Notes: generated by a model not told the origin, from the sequence alone. Positions 11,420 to 23,516 are shown, numbered from the stretch's first letter. The stretch: 64,000 bases of DNA from Carnegiea gigantea (GCA_029747015.1 JAKOGI010000360.1:354001-418000), one strand, 5' to 3'. Translations and numbers: made by a program.

Positions 11420-12555
11420 ATTATCTTCTTTATTTTTGATATAATTGCGTAATAATGTGTAATGTATTGCCTATAATGAAGTCTCTAACATTAGCATACA
11501 CAGTCTATAAATAGATGACATCTAATTATGGAAAAAGAAATATTTTATTTTTTTAATCCACATAGGAAAAGAGTTTAAACTTTGAAGAGGGGCTTTAGAG
11601 AGAGTAATTATCGAGGGTTAATTATTTTAGTGTGATTTTGGGAATAGCAAGAAAAGAAAAATTTTCACATCTTTATGGGAAAGAAACCAAATTAAGAATA
11701 CTTAAAACTTTTCCCCCCTTTTGTGATTGTTGACCAAATAGCTTATTCGCAGTAACTAACTTTGATTATTTTTGGCATGAGTTGTCGGTATGACTATATA
11801 TAAAATTGAGTGACTTTATAAGTTTATGCCAATTATCCTAACTTTATTAGTTAGGATATTGACCATTTTAGGCCACTTTGTCTATCACCTAGCAATTCAT
11901 TTTATTTTTTTTATAAACTCTACAAGACCTTGCAGGAGTTGCAGCTTCTACGTAATTAGTTACTTTAAATTATTAATAATAGACATTTACTTGCCCATGC
12001 AAAAATGACACATATGTAAACTTTTAAATAAATAGATACAAAAATTTATTTAACTATTAAAATAAATATAAATGATTAAAACAACATTTTTATTTTTTTG
12101 TCTAGAAGACAATATTGTTAATTCATTGTCCTTCCCGTTCGCAGGGACAGTGGCATATTGTCTAAGCACATATAATTTTGGACAATGACATATTGTTTGA
12201 TTTAACCTTGTAACATAAGAGAATAGTTCTAGTATTATATATAATCAAGAGCTCACAATCCATGTAATTCTAGTAAATGAAAATTTATCATGGGAAAATA
12301 TTTAGGGGAATTTTTGGAAGTTGCCGATTTTTTTGAACTAATTTTAATTTTGAAATCAAAAAGAGAACTCTATTGAAATTATAAACTATAACTTTTATAG
12401 AAATATATTTTTTAGAAAATAGCAAATAATCATCATTAAAATTCCGAACATACTAAGAGGGAGCTTACCATCATTGAAATTATACAACAAACTCACCCCA
12501 GAGAACTATGTGACTATCAGCCCTTATACAAGCTAAATAACATATTTGACTATGC
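11420..12555. other. No gene recognised
   Basis: AT-rich DNA. The only ORF of note (11826-12008) looks random. I see no repeat structure or domain. Confidence 0.5.
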
Positions 12556-12559
12556 TCTC

Positions 12560-13085
12560 CATACTGCTAGTTTTATGCTGACATCTGAGCATATTGTGAC
12601 GTCCACACTTCACATACATTTGTAGCAAATAGTGTTCTCCACTTGCAATGATCTGAGTTCTCTTTACACTTGATAGTAAATCATTTCAATTGATTGACAA
12701 AATCCCAACATCTTACACTTTATCTGGACCATTACAAGGTGTAGCACCAAATAACATTAGTGTTATGCTTAGACGAGTCTAATCCAACCCCTAAACAATG
12801 CACAAATAAATTGTCCACTGAGAGTCCTTTACCAAGTAGAACATCACGTGTAGCCAACCTATTTTAGGCAGCCAATTGTAAAGTAAATTTAGCCTCAACC
12901 TAACCTAGTTGTTTAGCCCATTCTTGTACTAGAAGACCACTAGACTCTTAGTTCTGAAAACATTACATAATTGCTGAACATAGAACTTGTCAGCTATGTT
13001 AGGAGCATAAAGCCATTGTTTAACTAAGTCAATTCCACCTAGAGCCTGAACAAATTTAGCCCTAAACTGTGAGACCATTCTTCAA
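12560..13085 (-). pseudogene. LINE ORF2 C-terminal remnant (zf-RVT-like)
   Basis: The minus strand at about 12890-12750 gives EAKFTLQLAA, then NRLATRDVLLGKGLSVDNLFVHC, across stops. This is the typical region after reverse transcriptase in plant LINEs, where a zinc-binding zf-RVT domain follows a WLA...RL.T.D.L pattern. Upstream residues (GGIDLVKQWLYAPNIADKFYV, about 13040-12970) may belong to the linker. It is interrupted by several stops. It could be the 3' portion of a separate LINE copy; no poly(A) tail is seen. Confidence 0.5.
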
Positions 13086-13091
13086 CCCTAA

Positions 13092-13294
13092 TGTTGCGTT
13101 TGGTTAGATGCAATCAACCTTATAATGTAAACAAGTTTGTAATTATATTTTCATTATCTTGTTTGATTGTATAAGAGTATTGCAATAAAAGAACTATCTT
13201 ATAATTATGATTATCACAAACTAAGTAATCATGATTGCATTGCTAAGTTGATTGCATTACATCACTATTACATTGCATTCAACCAAACAACACA
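13092..13294. mobile_element. Tourist-like MITE (PIF/Harbinger type)
   Basis: A 203-bp non-coding element. The left end TGTTGCGTTTGGTT...ATGCAAT faces the right end ATTGCATTCAACCAAACAACACA, giving terminal inverted repeats of about 23 bp with a few mismatches. It is flanked on both sides by TAA (13089-13091 and 13295-13297), the trinucleotide target duplication typical of PIF/Harbinger elements. The interior is AT-rich. The ORF at 13252-13467 crosses its end and is spurious. Confidence 0.75.
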
Positions 13295-13677
13295 TAAGTG
13301 TTAAATGGTGTGGGCATCACAAATCATTGACATGTAACTATCAAGCTTTAGCTCACATGAAAAATGTTGATTTACTAAAAGAGAATTTCCACGGCCATTT
13401 ACAATGTATAATTTTATTCCACGCTAGCATCTCTTTAAAATTAAATTCCCCATTTTTCAAAGGCTAGCACACTAAATTTCAAATCACTAAATAGATTTTA
13501 TTTGAATTAATGGACTCGGACCATAAGAAGGTAGCACTAAAAGACTCAATTACATGAAAGGTATACTATAAGGACCAACGAACCTAGGGGCCTATACTGT
13601 GTCGCTGTCCCTCACAAATCGTTCGTCTTTGTTTGCTAGATGTTTATTATTGCTACCAATATTTTTTCCTTTTTTAT

Positions 13678-13730
13678 AAATTTGGATCATGATTTCTTTC
13701 CCCAAAAAAAAAAAAAATTTGGATCATGAT
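13678..13730 (+). repeat. 16-bp direct repeats flanking a 21-bp poly(A) insert
   Basis: AAATTTGGATCATGAT occurs at 13678-13693 and again at 13715-13730. Between them is only TTCTTTCCCC followed by a run of A. The pattern is that of a retroposed copy truncated almost to its poly(A) tail, with a long target duplication of LINE-machinery size. The source element cannot be named from so few bases. Confidence 0.5.
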
Positions 13731-15524
13731 AGATCAATGGAAACTAAACCAGCATTCTAGGAACCCGGCTAGGTTCCTGGGCCACAATCAGGCCTAGTTG
13801 CCTAGTCTGATCCTGGCATTAGCAACTACTTGATCTAGGAGTAGGGCAACTAGCTTAATTTAGTTACCCAACCAGGTTCCTAGTCCAATGCAAGGCCAAA
13901 TCCTAGTCCAGACACTCATACTATTTCGGATAGGAGCCATTTTGCTTAAAAATAAAACAAAAATAAAACAAATGTAACAGGATAAAAGCAATAAAATAAA
14001 TTAACAGAGCCACCAATGAGTTAGGAAAAACTTAAAGACTGTAATTACTTTTCAAAGAGGATCATTATCGATAAGGACAACCAAGGGGACAATTAATTTC
14101 GCTTGAAAAAGTTTTTTGAAAGGCCCCCGAGTAATCCTTAGTGTAGGGACCATCTTAACTCCTTATCCTCGAACTGGATTCAAGGATGATATAATAGAGC
14201 GCATCACATAACCAAATGTCACCACTGACGGCCTCTACTATTCAATATGAGAACTAAATCTTAATTGTATTATCCCACAATCATATAATAGATTAGTATG
14301 AATCACATTAAATAATACAAAAAAGTATAACTTCTAGTCCAAAATTAGGCTAAATAATTACATTGGGTTGGGAACTACCTAAATATTACATCTATGGCAA
14401 TTTGAGATCAAAATCATAAAGAGAAACAAAGTAGACGAATAGAGCGAGGGTAGAGATTACGCCCTTATAATAACCCACCTGACTTATCGGGGGCCCAGTA
14501 AACTGATGACTTCTTAATGATCGAACCAATCTCGCCTTGACAATGCTCTCGATGTATGAAGTTTGTGACTCGTGATTTTGCTTCTATAACTACCGAAAAT
14601 CTCTCGCTATTTTTCAATTCGCTCACAATGCTAATTTCTGGTGTCTGGTTGATGTTGAACTAATGTCTAATTGATGCCAATTTTTTTATACCTGTAAACT
14701 GTATTGCTTATTTTTATAATAGTTAAGGGAATAGTCTGGATCAATTTAGAAAAAAGAGACCTAATTCTAGTTCTATTAAGGTTACTTTAAACAAGTGAAA
14801 TATTCCGGGTAGATTCTAATTAACCAGACGCAGTAACTAATTCCCTTAGGATTACAATTAATCAAGCACCTCATAGATAGACCAAGGCTCAAAGAGGGTG
14901 AAATAACTTCTGACCGGTTCACTGCTAAGTGAATCAGCCAGTTTCTATAGGTTGTAGACAACATAATCTTGTTTTGGCCATAACTTTTATGTCCGAGCTC
15001 CGTTTTGAGTGATTCTTTTCTTCTTGAAGGCTATTGAGTTTAGTTTCTAATAAAATAGATTTCATAATTTTTGGATAAGTATGGGAGACAATATAAGTAA
15101 AAAAGTGACCATGTGTCATTTTTTTGCGTGCCCCTTAGTAATCTACTTATTTCATTTCTGTTGCTTATCGGATTTTGATTCACAATATGCCATTAGAAAA
15201 CTTATTTAATGAAGAATATTGATACTTAAATGTAATAATTTTATGCTTCATATAGTGGATCTCATCTAGACACCGAGCATAATTAATTTGGGCATATTTG
15301 GGCTTTATTAACCTTTTGTTTTTCCTTCTTTGTTTGTCTTTCAGACTCAAATTAAGTATTACTCTTCTAGTCTCCCAAATAAATAAGTTGGGGTATAATT
15401 TTTCTTATTGGACAATTAAAAATAAGATGTCATTTTTAGGTGCCTATAGTTAGCCTCGTTTTGGCCGAGTCGGAGTAAGGCGAAGGTAAAAGTAAAGATC
15501 TTCTCTTGTAGTTGCTTGTTTGCC
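13731..15524. other. No gene recognised
   Basis: Intergenic DNA. A CTAGGTTCCTGG/CCTAGTC-rich patch (13755-13915) contains short self-similar words. ORFs at 14782-14964 and 14934-15119 show no domain. Nothing supports a gene. Confidence 0.45.
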
Positions 15525-15752
15525 AGTGATGAGTGATACCTGAACCTGGCCACTGAGATTCTTGAGATTAAGTGCTCGCTAACTTTCGCCATGTTGGTGG
15601 TTGATGATGTTAAATCCAAACTTGGCCGCTGAGGATCCTGAGATTTGGCATCCGCTGACTTTTGCTGTGACAGTGGCGAATGATATGAAATATAAACCTT
15701 GTCGCAGAAGGTCCTGAGATTTGGCGTCCGCCAACTTTTGTTGTGATGGTGG
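15525..15752 (+). repeat. Minisatellite 1: three 76-bp tandem units
   Basis: Units at 15525-15600, 15601-15676 and 15677-15752 are each 76 bp. They share the ordered words TGATGATGT-like start, CTGAGAT, GCTAACTTT / GCTGACTTT / GCCAACTTT and a TGGTGG-like end. A fourth unit starts at 15753 (CTAATGATGT) but then switches into minisatellite 2. Confidence 0.8.
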
Positions 15753-16041
15753 CTAATGATGTCCCATTATCCTACGAGCCAACGGTGTTGAAATGTCCCA
15801 TTGTGCCGGAAGCCAGCAACTATCCCATTCTGCTAGAGGACAACGATGTTGTTGAAATCCCACAAGCCAGCGCAGTCAAAATGTCCCACTGTGCTCGAAG
15901 CCAGCGATGTCGAAACGTCCCATAGTGCTGGGAACCAGCAGTGGTCCCATTGTGTCGGGAGCTAATGATTTCAAATTTCCTATTGTGTTGGAGCCAGTGG
16001 CTGTCCCATTGTACCAGGAGCCAACGATGTGGAAATGTCCC
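15753..16041 (+). repeat. Minisatellite 2: about nine GTCCCATTGTG-type units, dimeric
   Basis: Each unit begins with a variant of ATGTCCCATTGTGC and continues GGGAGCCA. Longer units of about 32-36 bp ending AACGATGTTGAA alternate with shorter ones of about 28 bp ending CAGCAAC or CAGT, giving a dimer of about 62 bp. One unit (near 15858) is shortened. The array is cut off in mid-unit at 16041 by the Athila LTR. ORFs here (15743-15925 plus, 15820-16056 minus) only reflect the repeat. Confidence 0.75.
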
Positions 16042-17311
16042 TGACACACATCGCAAGTATACGGGTGCTGTAGTCTAGATTAAATATCGTCCACATGGAC
16101 AAATGCAATTTATGAAGTTTTTAATCCTTCCAAAATGCTAAGCAAAATAAGTTATCGAATGAATTATTTGTCTAGACCAGATGCACTCTATGTAACAAAA
16201 TATGATATATACTAATAAAAAGCATCCACGGATTTGTTTTCTGCTTGCAATGAGTTGGATCTAAGAAGGGAGCATGTGCTTTTCTCTAATTTAGATGATT
16301 CAAAGGGTAACAACCCAACATAATTCAATCTTTTTCTTAAAATAAATTGAATTACTTAAATTAATCTAATTACCATCTTTCAAAGGCTTTTATTTTAGTC
16401 TAGGTTAAAGATCTTCATTGCCAATTTTCCTGTCAACATGCAATTCTCTTTCAAGAATCACTAAGTTTGATCTTGTTAATCTAATAATGGGTTTCTCCTT
16501 TCAGTGCATCACCTTACTATCTAGTTTAATGCAAGCAATTTGGCCTAAATCACTCACAATCAATCATGACACAAGATAGATGAATCAACCAAATGAGATC
16601 AAGCGCAAGACTTTGATAAAAATAAGAATCTAGCAACACTGTTTGGCGAGCAAATCCCTAGACTAAAACAACTAGTCACCAATGGTTCTTGTAATTAGAA
16701 TCAACATTGTTCAAACAAAAAACAAATCTAATTGGAACAAATCTAAATGGAGTTCAAGAAGTAAAAGACAGAAATTGCTTAGCCACAATTGAAATTTTTT
16801 AAATGATCTTGCAATCTTCAAAGCATCCACTTGCAAATTCCTCCATTGAAACTTCATTTTGCTCTAAATTGATTATGAAGAGATAAACTAAGAGGAGATA
16901 TTAGTGATAGTATGAGTGACTTCTCCTTCCAAACAGTCAAGCATGCCCTCAAATAGTAGCAATGGAGCATTCTCAACTATAAATTTAGGAGAAATCGAAG
17001 AGGGATGACAGTCCTGCCCCACGGACTATTGACTCCACTACGGACTTTTCATGGTGGCCGCTATCTCAAAATTCCTTGTTTCTTCTTTGCCCTGTGGACA
17101 CATGTGATAGGGAAGGATTCGTGGTGAGCCAAGTATCATCCATTTAAGGTTCAATGCTGGGTCAAAAGGTCTTAGAACTTAAAAATACATCAAGTAAGAA
17201 CACCCAACCATAAAATGGGAACATGGATGCAAATCATACTCTAAGGCATGTAATCCCTTAAGAAATGCTAGCAAATGACCTCAAAACAATGAACATTCTA
17301 ACCACTTATGA
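16042..17311 (-). mobile_element. 3' LTR of the minus-strand Athila
   Basis: The lower boundary is set by similarity to the other LTR (TGACACACATC at 16042, TGACATACACC at 60016). The upper boundary (17311) is inferred from the minus-strand read GAGGGAGTT followed by TCATAAGTGGTTAG, close to the TGATAAGTGG-type start seen in Athila LTRs, with the expected TG changed to TC. The length would be about 1270 bp. A short CCACGGACT/CCACTACGGACT patch (about 17017-17045) recalls the GC-rich islands elsewhere in Athila. Confidence 0.65.
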
Positions 17312-17325
17312 AACTCCCTCATGCT
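17312..17325 (-). promoter_or_regulatory. Putative polypurine tract of Athila
   Basis: The minus strand reads CATGAGGGAGTT immediately before the inferred LTR start. It is purine-rich and in the right place to prime plus-strand DNA synthesis. Inferred from position. Confidence 0.45.
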
Positions 17326-19134
17326 TGACCCATTGCTTATCCTTAAGCAATCATAAGACAAAAAAAATTTTACTCACACCCTTCTTAGGCCAGGCATTAG
17401 TAGCATCTTCACTTGTAAAGTCGACCCAAAGTTAGGTTAAAAGTGATCAAAACATTTAACAATCGGATAGGAGAATGAAATTTTTGAAAATTTGAATCAA
17501 TCACCAAAATCATCTTATACAATCACATCAGCACATGGAATAAAGAGAGCTAGGAAAAACCAGTAGAACCTTTGTCAGTCATGCGATACTCTTCAGTTAT
17601 GTGCTCAAAGCATAGTAAGGTTCTCTCAATTCTCATTCCAAAGACTTAAATATACCATAAGCTTCTAAAATTCTCCAATTCACCACCACTAGATTGCAAA
17701 GCACATTAGGCAATCATGAGGACTTTGATATGAGTTAAAATAGGGCTATGGGTAAAGGTCAAAAGGGGAGCAAACATTTTGAGAATGTAGAGCAGAAAGC
17801 AAAAGACTAAGAGCAAAACTAAAATCTCTCAATTACCCTCTCAAACCATTGCAACGCAAATATATACAATCAAATCCCTTTGAATTAATCACATGGAGAA
17901 TGTGTTGAACCTCAAAAGCAAATATATACAATCTAATAATGTCAAACTCTTTTTATTCTCTTTTGTTTTTGTCCATTATTTTTTAAATTTTTTTAAAAAA
18001 GAGAATGGCCATGGAAATAAGCATTAAGTACTTTTCAACACCTCTCCAACAATCATAACAAACCCATCATCAACACAAGGGATCTCTTATATGAACAAAA
18101 TTATAGAAATCCCTTATTTTATCAAACCAACCAAACCAACCACCAAAAGATCTCAATAACCCTCATACTAACTCCCAATCTCAGTGTCATGAAGTGAAAC
18201 TCAATAGTCTTAGCTAAAAGGTAAGATATGTATTTGGCCAAGGGCTATATATGAAAGTTCACATCAACAAACATGAGATTAGGCTCAAAGGGGCTCATAA
18301 GGGTGCATATTATGCATATCAAGGATGCCTATTTGGTCAATGTGGCATACCAATACAAAGAATACCTCAATCATTTTACCTAAATGCATATGCTAAGTGT
18401 GATCTTGAATATAAGTCAAGGCAAGTTCTAGAAAAATGATGTCTAGTAATAGTCACTGAAGAACTAACAAAGAGATTGAAATTGATAAATTAGTCTTTTA
18501 AAACTCAAAGCCTCATAGGACATCTACCACTATCATTACTAGCCCATTAAGATGTACATGCTAACATTGATGCAAAGATTCATTGGGCAATCAATCACAT
18601 TCAAGACATGGTCAAAATAGCAAGCACATTTACAAACACTTAATTCCCAATTAGGAATATTCAAAGGATCATACCAAGCTAGAGAAGGCTATCTAGTCCA
18701 GAAATTTAAATGTTGGAGCTTTTTTCTTTCTTTTTTTATTTTTCAATTTTGTCCTCTTTTGTTTTTCAATGCATACCTACCTGGAGATAATCCTAAAATG
18801 CAAATCTAGCTTGCATGCTTCTAATATCCTAATGCATAGAAAATGCAAAATTATGAGAATATATTTAAATGCACTAACTAGTAGTTAATCTTAAATGCAA
18901 TCATATATAGTATATACACATCCACATACATAAGAAAGTGTTAGACACCATCAATCACAATCAATTCAGCTCCCTTATGCTTAGATAAAGCGTTGTCCTC
19001 AATGTAAGCACATAAAAACGATTAGCAATATGAAAGTAACAAGAAGCACTATAAATGAGGGGGAGAGGATCTTGGGAGGTATGTCAATCTCACCAAGTCT
19101 CTAAGCAAGCCTTAAAGTCCTAGAAGTAGTGATT
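17326..19134 (-). other. Athila 3' untranslated stretch, no gene recognised
   Basis: AT-rich DNA between the env-position ORF remnant and the 3' LTR. Isolated ORFs such as 18251-18439 on the plus strand are on the wrong strand for the element and show no domain. Confidence 0.5.
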
Positions 19135-20006
19135 TTAGGAGGCATTCATCCAATGTAGCTCATCATGCTTCTTATAAACAAAGCCATAGAGCGTGACATT
19201 CTTAGTTTGGATATAAGCTCGTAGGGATGTTTGCTCCTCATGGATGGACCTATAAGTGGCATGCACATCGTCAAGATCATAAGAGGAGGACAAAGTTGGT
19301 AAGATGTTGAGGCTCCATGGTGAGTAGGTGGGGGTGGTGAGGGTGAACCACCTCCTCATCCACGGGTAAAAAGTAGATATTAGTCTAATTTAAAAGAGTA
19401 ATACACTCAACATTGAGAAAAGGCATAAATTGTTCTCGAGGCATATCTAAGACACCTGGCCAGCTTTCACCTTACAAAATTTTATTTCCTCAAAAGCAAT
19501 CATTTTCAAATGCTTGGACCTTGGCACTTTACCATCAGGATTAGGCTCAATGGCAACTGACCTAGCAATGGGTGCAATAACACCCGCAATCACAATCCGC
19601 CCAGTGATACTAGCGGCCGCACTATACACTTAGGTGGTAAAGAAAGACGTGGGTTAATACAGGTGTCATCCATCACACTAAATAGGAAGTATAAGTCTAA
19701 AATGTGAGGACTATCCTTCCTAGCAAAAAGACCACAAGCTAATATTCTCTAGGCCACTCGAATTTAGGACTTTCTAATGACCGTGCCTTTAGAATGACTA
19801 GGATCATACCGATAGTCCCTCATAATTTTATACCAAAATGAATTTGGGCTAAACTCTTGGGGGACATGATGACATGGTAAGTCTATATTAGGTGGAAAAC
19901 TAAAGATTTCACTAAAGATAGTTAAATTAAATTCATAAAACTCCCTATTCAAGTAGAACAGAGCATAGCCTTCTTGACAATGTGGACCAATGACCTTAAC
20001 ATGCAA
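19135..20006 (-). pseudogene. Athila post-integrase (env-position) ORF remnant
   Basis: On the minus strand three ORF pieces follow one another: 20006-19764 (start MHVKVIGPHCQEGYALF), 19629-19447 (GRIVIAGVIAPIARSVAIEP...KVPRSKHLKMIAFEEIKFCKV) and 19359-19135. The middle piece matches what I know of the plant Athila-associated ORF found between integrase and the 3' LTR. Its role is unknown; it is often called env-like from position only. Frames are broken between the pieces. I see no signal peptide or membrane segment in what remains. Confidence 0.6.
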
Positions 20007-20699
20007 AGTGCTCAGAGATTTAAGTGTTATGTCACTATAAGTGTGGTTTCAAGTCCCCAAAAATTAACCCATACTACCACGAGCAAACAACTAATGTATA
20101 TCATCCATCAAACCCAAGTTGGTTAACAAATTCTCATCAAAGTATATCTAGTAGTAATAATTCTCCTACCACTCAAAGCATTATATATAGCAATATGGTT
20201 CGAATTAGTCAAACCAAGATGATAATGAGCATTAACATAAGTCCTAGTGTTGGTTTATGTGCGGGATGTTTGAATTAGCCTCTCCATTGTTTGCCCTAAA
20301 GGTCGTCAACAATGGAGATGTGGAAGAATAGGAGCAGAGAGAAAATGTAGAAATGCGGGTAAGGTAGTGGTAATGGAGGGGAAGGGAAGAAGATTAAGAA
20401 GAGAGATGAAGAATTTGAGAAGAGAAAGAGTGGAAATTCAAATTTTGAGTAAGTGGAAAATGGAAGTGAAGAATTTGGGGGAACTTTGGGGAGAAAATTG
20501 AAGGATTGAGTGGAATTTGGAAATGGAAGGAGAAATTTGGAAGGGATTTCAGTGAGATTGCGAGTGAAAAAGGTGAAAATGGAGGTTGAAGATGGAGTGG
20601 TTATGGAAGATTTATAGAAAGAAATAGAGGTTTAGGGAAAGAAAAAGATAGAGAGTTGAGAGAAAGAAGAAGGAGAGGGAAGGGGCGGGTTTCAGGTTA
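20007..20699 (-). other. Purine-rich (minus: pyrimidine-rich) Athila spacer
   Basis: Runs of GAAGAATTTGAGAAGAG-type sequence fill about 20330-20690. The complementary style is seen in the plus-strand Athila at 5760-6000, in the same position between integrase and the env-position ORF. No gene. Confidence 0.5.
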
Positions 20700-20900
20700 A
20701 AACCCTTAACTGCAGCGATCGAGGGTCACCATGGACTCTTCGTGGTGCCCTATGTCTAGTTTTTTATTTTTCTAGGCTGGGGTTGGCTATAGACCATAGG
20801 CTCGGCCGTGGAAACCTCTGTGGTCAACCTAAGTCTTGACTTTGACTTGTTTTGCCACGAACTGTAGTTGAAACCATGGATAGCCCATGGTAGATTCTGT
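20700..20900 (-). repeat. GC-rich island in Athila with CCATGG-type palindromes
   Basis: Contains CACCATGGACTC, TCGTGGTGCC, CGGCCGTGG, GCCACGAACTG and ACCATGGATAGCCCATGG, which are short partly inverted words. Counterpart of 5590-5750 in the other Athila copy. A T/C-rich tract (20905-20965) adjoins it. Confidence 0.5.
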
Positions 20901-20999
20901 CTCAACCCTTTTTTCTTATTTTTTTTCCTTCTTTATTTTTCTTTCTTTTCTTTTTTTTTTCTTTTCTTCAAATTCTGTAAGAGCTCTATACAACAGAGC

Positions 21000-21989
21000 T
21001 AAAAAGAAAAAAGTTATAAAATGACTTGAGTTGCCTCACAAGAAGCGCTCTTTTAAGGTTGAGAGCTTAACCTTCCTTCTCTATTGTTGAGCAGGGTCAG
21101 TGAGAGTATGGACTATGTCCTTATCAATGGGTTCCCCTGCAAAGTAATGCTTAAAGTTGTTATCCATTAACCTCAAATGAACCGGTGCACTCACTCAACA
21201 CCTCCACTGTACCATGAGGGAAGACCTGGGTGACTTTTTGAATGGTCCTAACCAACGGGATCTCAACTTACTTGGAAATAATCTCAATTTGGAATTAAAC
21301 TAAAGAACCATGTCACTTCCTTAAATCTCTTCTTCATAATGTGCTTGTTATGCCATCCCTTAGTCCTCTTCTTATAAATCTTAGAGCTCTTGTATGCCTC
21401 CAATCTCAACTCATTAGCTCATTGAGTTACAATATTACTCACTCTCCAGCTGACTTAAGACCAAAATTGAGCATTCGAATAGCCTAACATACCTTATAAA
21501 GATATGAGGTAGTCCTACCGGAGTCTTGTAAGCTTATAGAGTATCATCAAGCTTCAAAGACCAATCCTTCCATGATCGGTCCACCGTCTTCCCCAATATG
21601 CTCTTCAATTCTCGATTAGATTACTCAACTTGGATGCTTGTTTGGGGATGGTAAGGTGTAAAAACACTATGAAAAACCCTATATTTATTCACAAGAGACT
21701 CTAAAGGCTTGTTGCAAAAATGAGTCCCATTATCATTTAAAAGAGCCCTCGGTGTGTCGAATCTTATGAAGATATTCTTCTTGAGGAAGTTTGTCTCCAC
21801 TTTAGAATCGTTAGTGGGAAAAGCAATGACCTCCACCCATTTGGAGACATAATCAACTGCCAAAAGAATGTAGAGGTTGTTGTGAGAAGGAGGAACGACC
21901 TTATAAAGTCAGCTCCCCGCATATCAAAATCTTCCACCTCTAAAATCCCACTTTAAGGTATCTCATGCCTCTTAGAAATAGTGCCCATT
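21000..21989 (-). pseudogene. Athila integrase remnant (core and C-terminal part)
   Basis: Minus-strand translation gives, right to left, KRHEIPQSGILEVEDFD, an integrase core ([46 protein letters not shown] at 21863-21621), then decayed C-terminal residues (LQLNELDELR-like, about 21440-21380). The piece joins directly to the zinc-finger half at 43371 once the Sirevirus insertion is ignored: CDRC lies just across the insertion point. Stops and frameshifts prevent function. Confidence 0.8.
21985..21989. repeat. Target site duplication CCATT, left copy (element A)
   Basis: CCATT directly precedes the 5' LTR of element A and recurs directly after its 3' LTR at 43371-43375 (and after the triplicated LTRs at 49421-49425 and 55473-55477). 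Five bases is the size expected for copia integrase. Confidence 0.9.
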
Positions 21990-23461
21990 TGTTGATTATA
22001 TTTAGTTTTGATGATAACAAATCCAAGAGTAACATATTTGTCTAAGTAATGTTGTTCCAAACAAGCTCTCCAAACAGGGCCTAATACACCGTTGTTCCTA
22101 CACCGCTGTTTGTGATATTTTATTAACCTGGTGGCTAAATGTTGAGAACAAGTCTTAGGAACAGGTTTCGAGCTTCAGTGACACAAGATCAGCGAACAAC
22201 ACATATGGTTTAAGTCTTGAGGAACATTCAGCTACACAAGATCACCCAAGGAATCAAGGTGACCAAGGTGTTTTGGAGCAGCATATTCACTCTTGACAAG
22301 ACAACTAATTCTTACAAGGAGTCTTGGTTAATTTAGTTTTTATCTTTTAGACTCTTGTTAATATGCCAATCTTGAAAGTATCATTTTTAGCACTTCTTGA
22401 AAACGGTTTTCGAAAAGTTGCTTTGGGACACCATTTCCAAACAACCCTGCAAACAGGGTGCCTAGGGTGTTCTCAAAAACTACAGCAGCTACATCAGTCT
22501 TATCTGGAAATTTGCTTCGGTTGGCTGCCAGATCTAAAAAGATTTGTTTTGAATTTGAAAAAAAAAAATTGCAAAACCGTTTTTGCTAAAGATTTCTCTT
22601 GAAAGATTCTTATCCCTTATTTTTAGGTCTTGATTGAATTTGGGATAAATCAAGATTTTATTCTTTTCAAGCTAGATTACTCGGCCAAGATATTTTAAGA
22701 AAATCTTCTCTCCTCTCTTAGCCGTTGGAAATCTTTGGTGAATCTTCTAAGCGACTAAAAATAGAGGATTTTCCCTATCTTTTGAAAATAATAGCCATTG
22801 AATTGTGCGTTTAAATATTGAAATTCTCTCTCCCATTTGACAATCCGGTTTTTACAAAGAAGTAAGAGATTCTTAGAGCTAAATTTCAAAGAGAAAAACC
22901 GTAAGAAGATTGTGCTTAACTGAGCTTTCAATTTCTTGGCATAATAGGACTTCATTGTACCTTACATCTGCTTAAGTCAGAAGCACCCCAGTAAGGTGTT
23001 TTGTACCCCTGTTCTCAGAACAGAAAGTGAGTGAGTGTGTCCTCAGTCGTGTGGACTTTGGACGTGTCCTATCTGGTGAGATTGGACGTGGTGTAACCTG
23101 TCTTAGGGAAGAAGGTTACGTGGGTTACAAGTTGTAACAAGGAGTATTGCTTTTGTAACGTTTTCAGCCCGTTAGTGAAGTGGTTAAATCCTACACGAGG
23201 TAGGTCGTGGTTTTTCACACCTCAGTTGGGCTAGAGGTGTTTTCCACGTAAAAATTATGTGTGCTTTATTTTCGCATTTATTACTTTGAATTTCGCTACT
23301 GAATCAATTGAGAACAACCGCTACAAACAAGGCGTAAGGTTGTTTGTGATTTACAAACAATCTCTGCAATCAAGTGCTACGGTTGTTTGTCAGTTATTAG
23401 GCGAAAATCAACCACCACAATTCACCCCCCTCTTGTGGTTGTGTACTCTTGGAATTCAACA
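21990..23461 (+). mobile_element. 5' LTR of element A
   Basis: 1472 bp, from TGTTGATTATATTTAG to GGAATTCAACA. Near its end is an inverted repeat CCACAA...TTGTGG around TTCACCCCCCTC (about 23415-23439), a conserved feature of such LTRs. Internal ORFs (22363-22602, 23259-23504) are repeated in every LTR copy simply because the copies are young. Confidence 0.9.
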
Positions 23462-23463
23462 AG

Positions 23464-23475
23464 TGGTATCAGAGC
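23464..23475 (+). promoter_or_regulatory. Primer-binding site of element A
   Basis: TGGTATCAGAGC, complementary to initiator tRNA-Met, begins 2 nt after the LTR. Confidence 0.9.
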
Positions 23476-23516
23476 GGGTTCTCTCAAAAGGGCTAACACC
23501 TTGAGAGATTCTGAAG

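Noticed and set aside
22363..22602. ORF beginning MPILKVSF, repeated in every element A LTR (also at 42271, 48320, 54371)
   Set aside because: It recurs only because the LTR copies are recent. Reading-frame length changes between copies through indels, and there is no domain.
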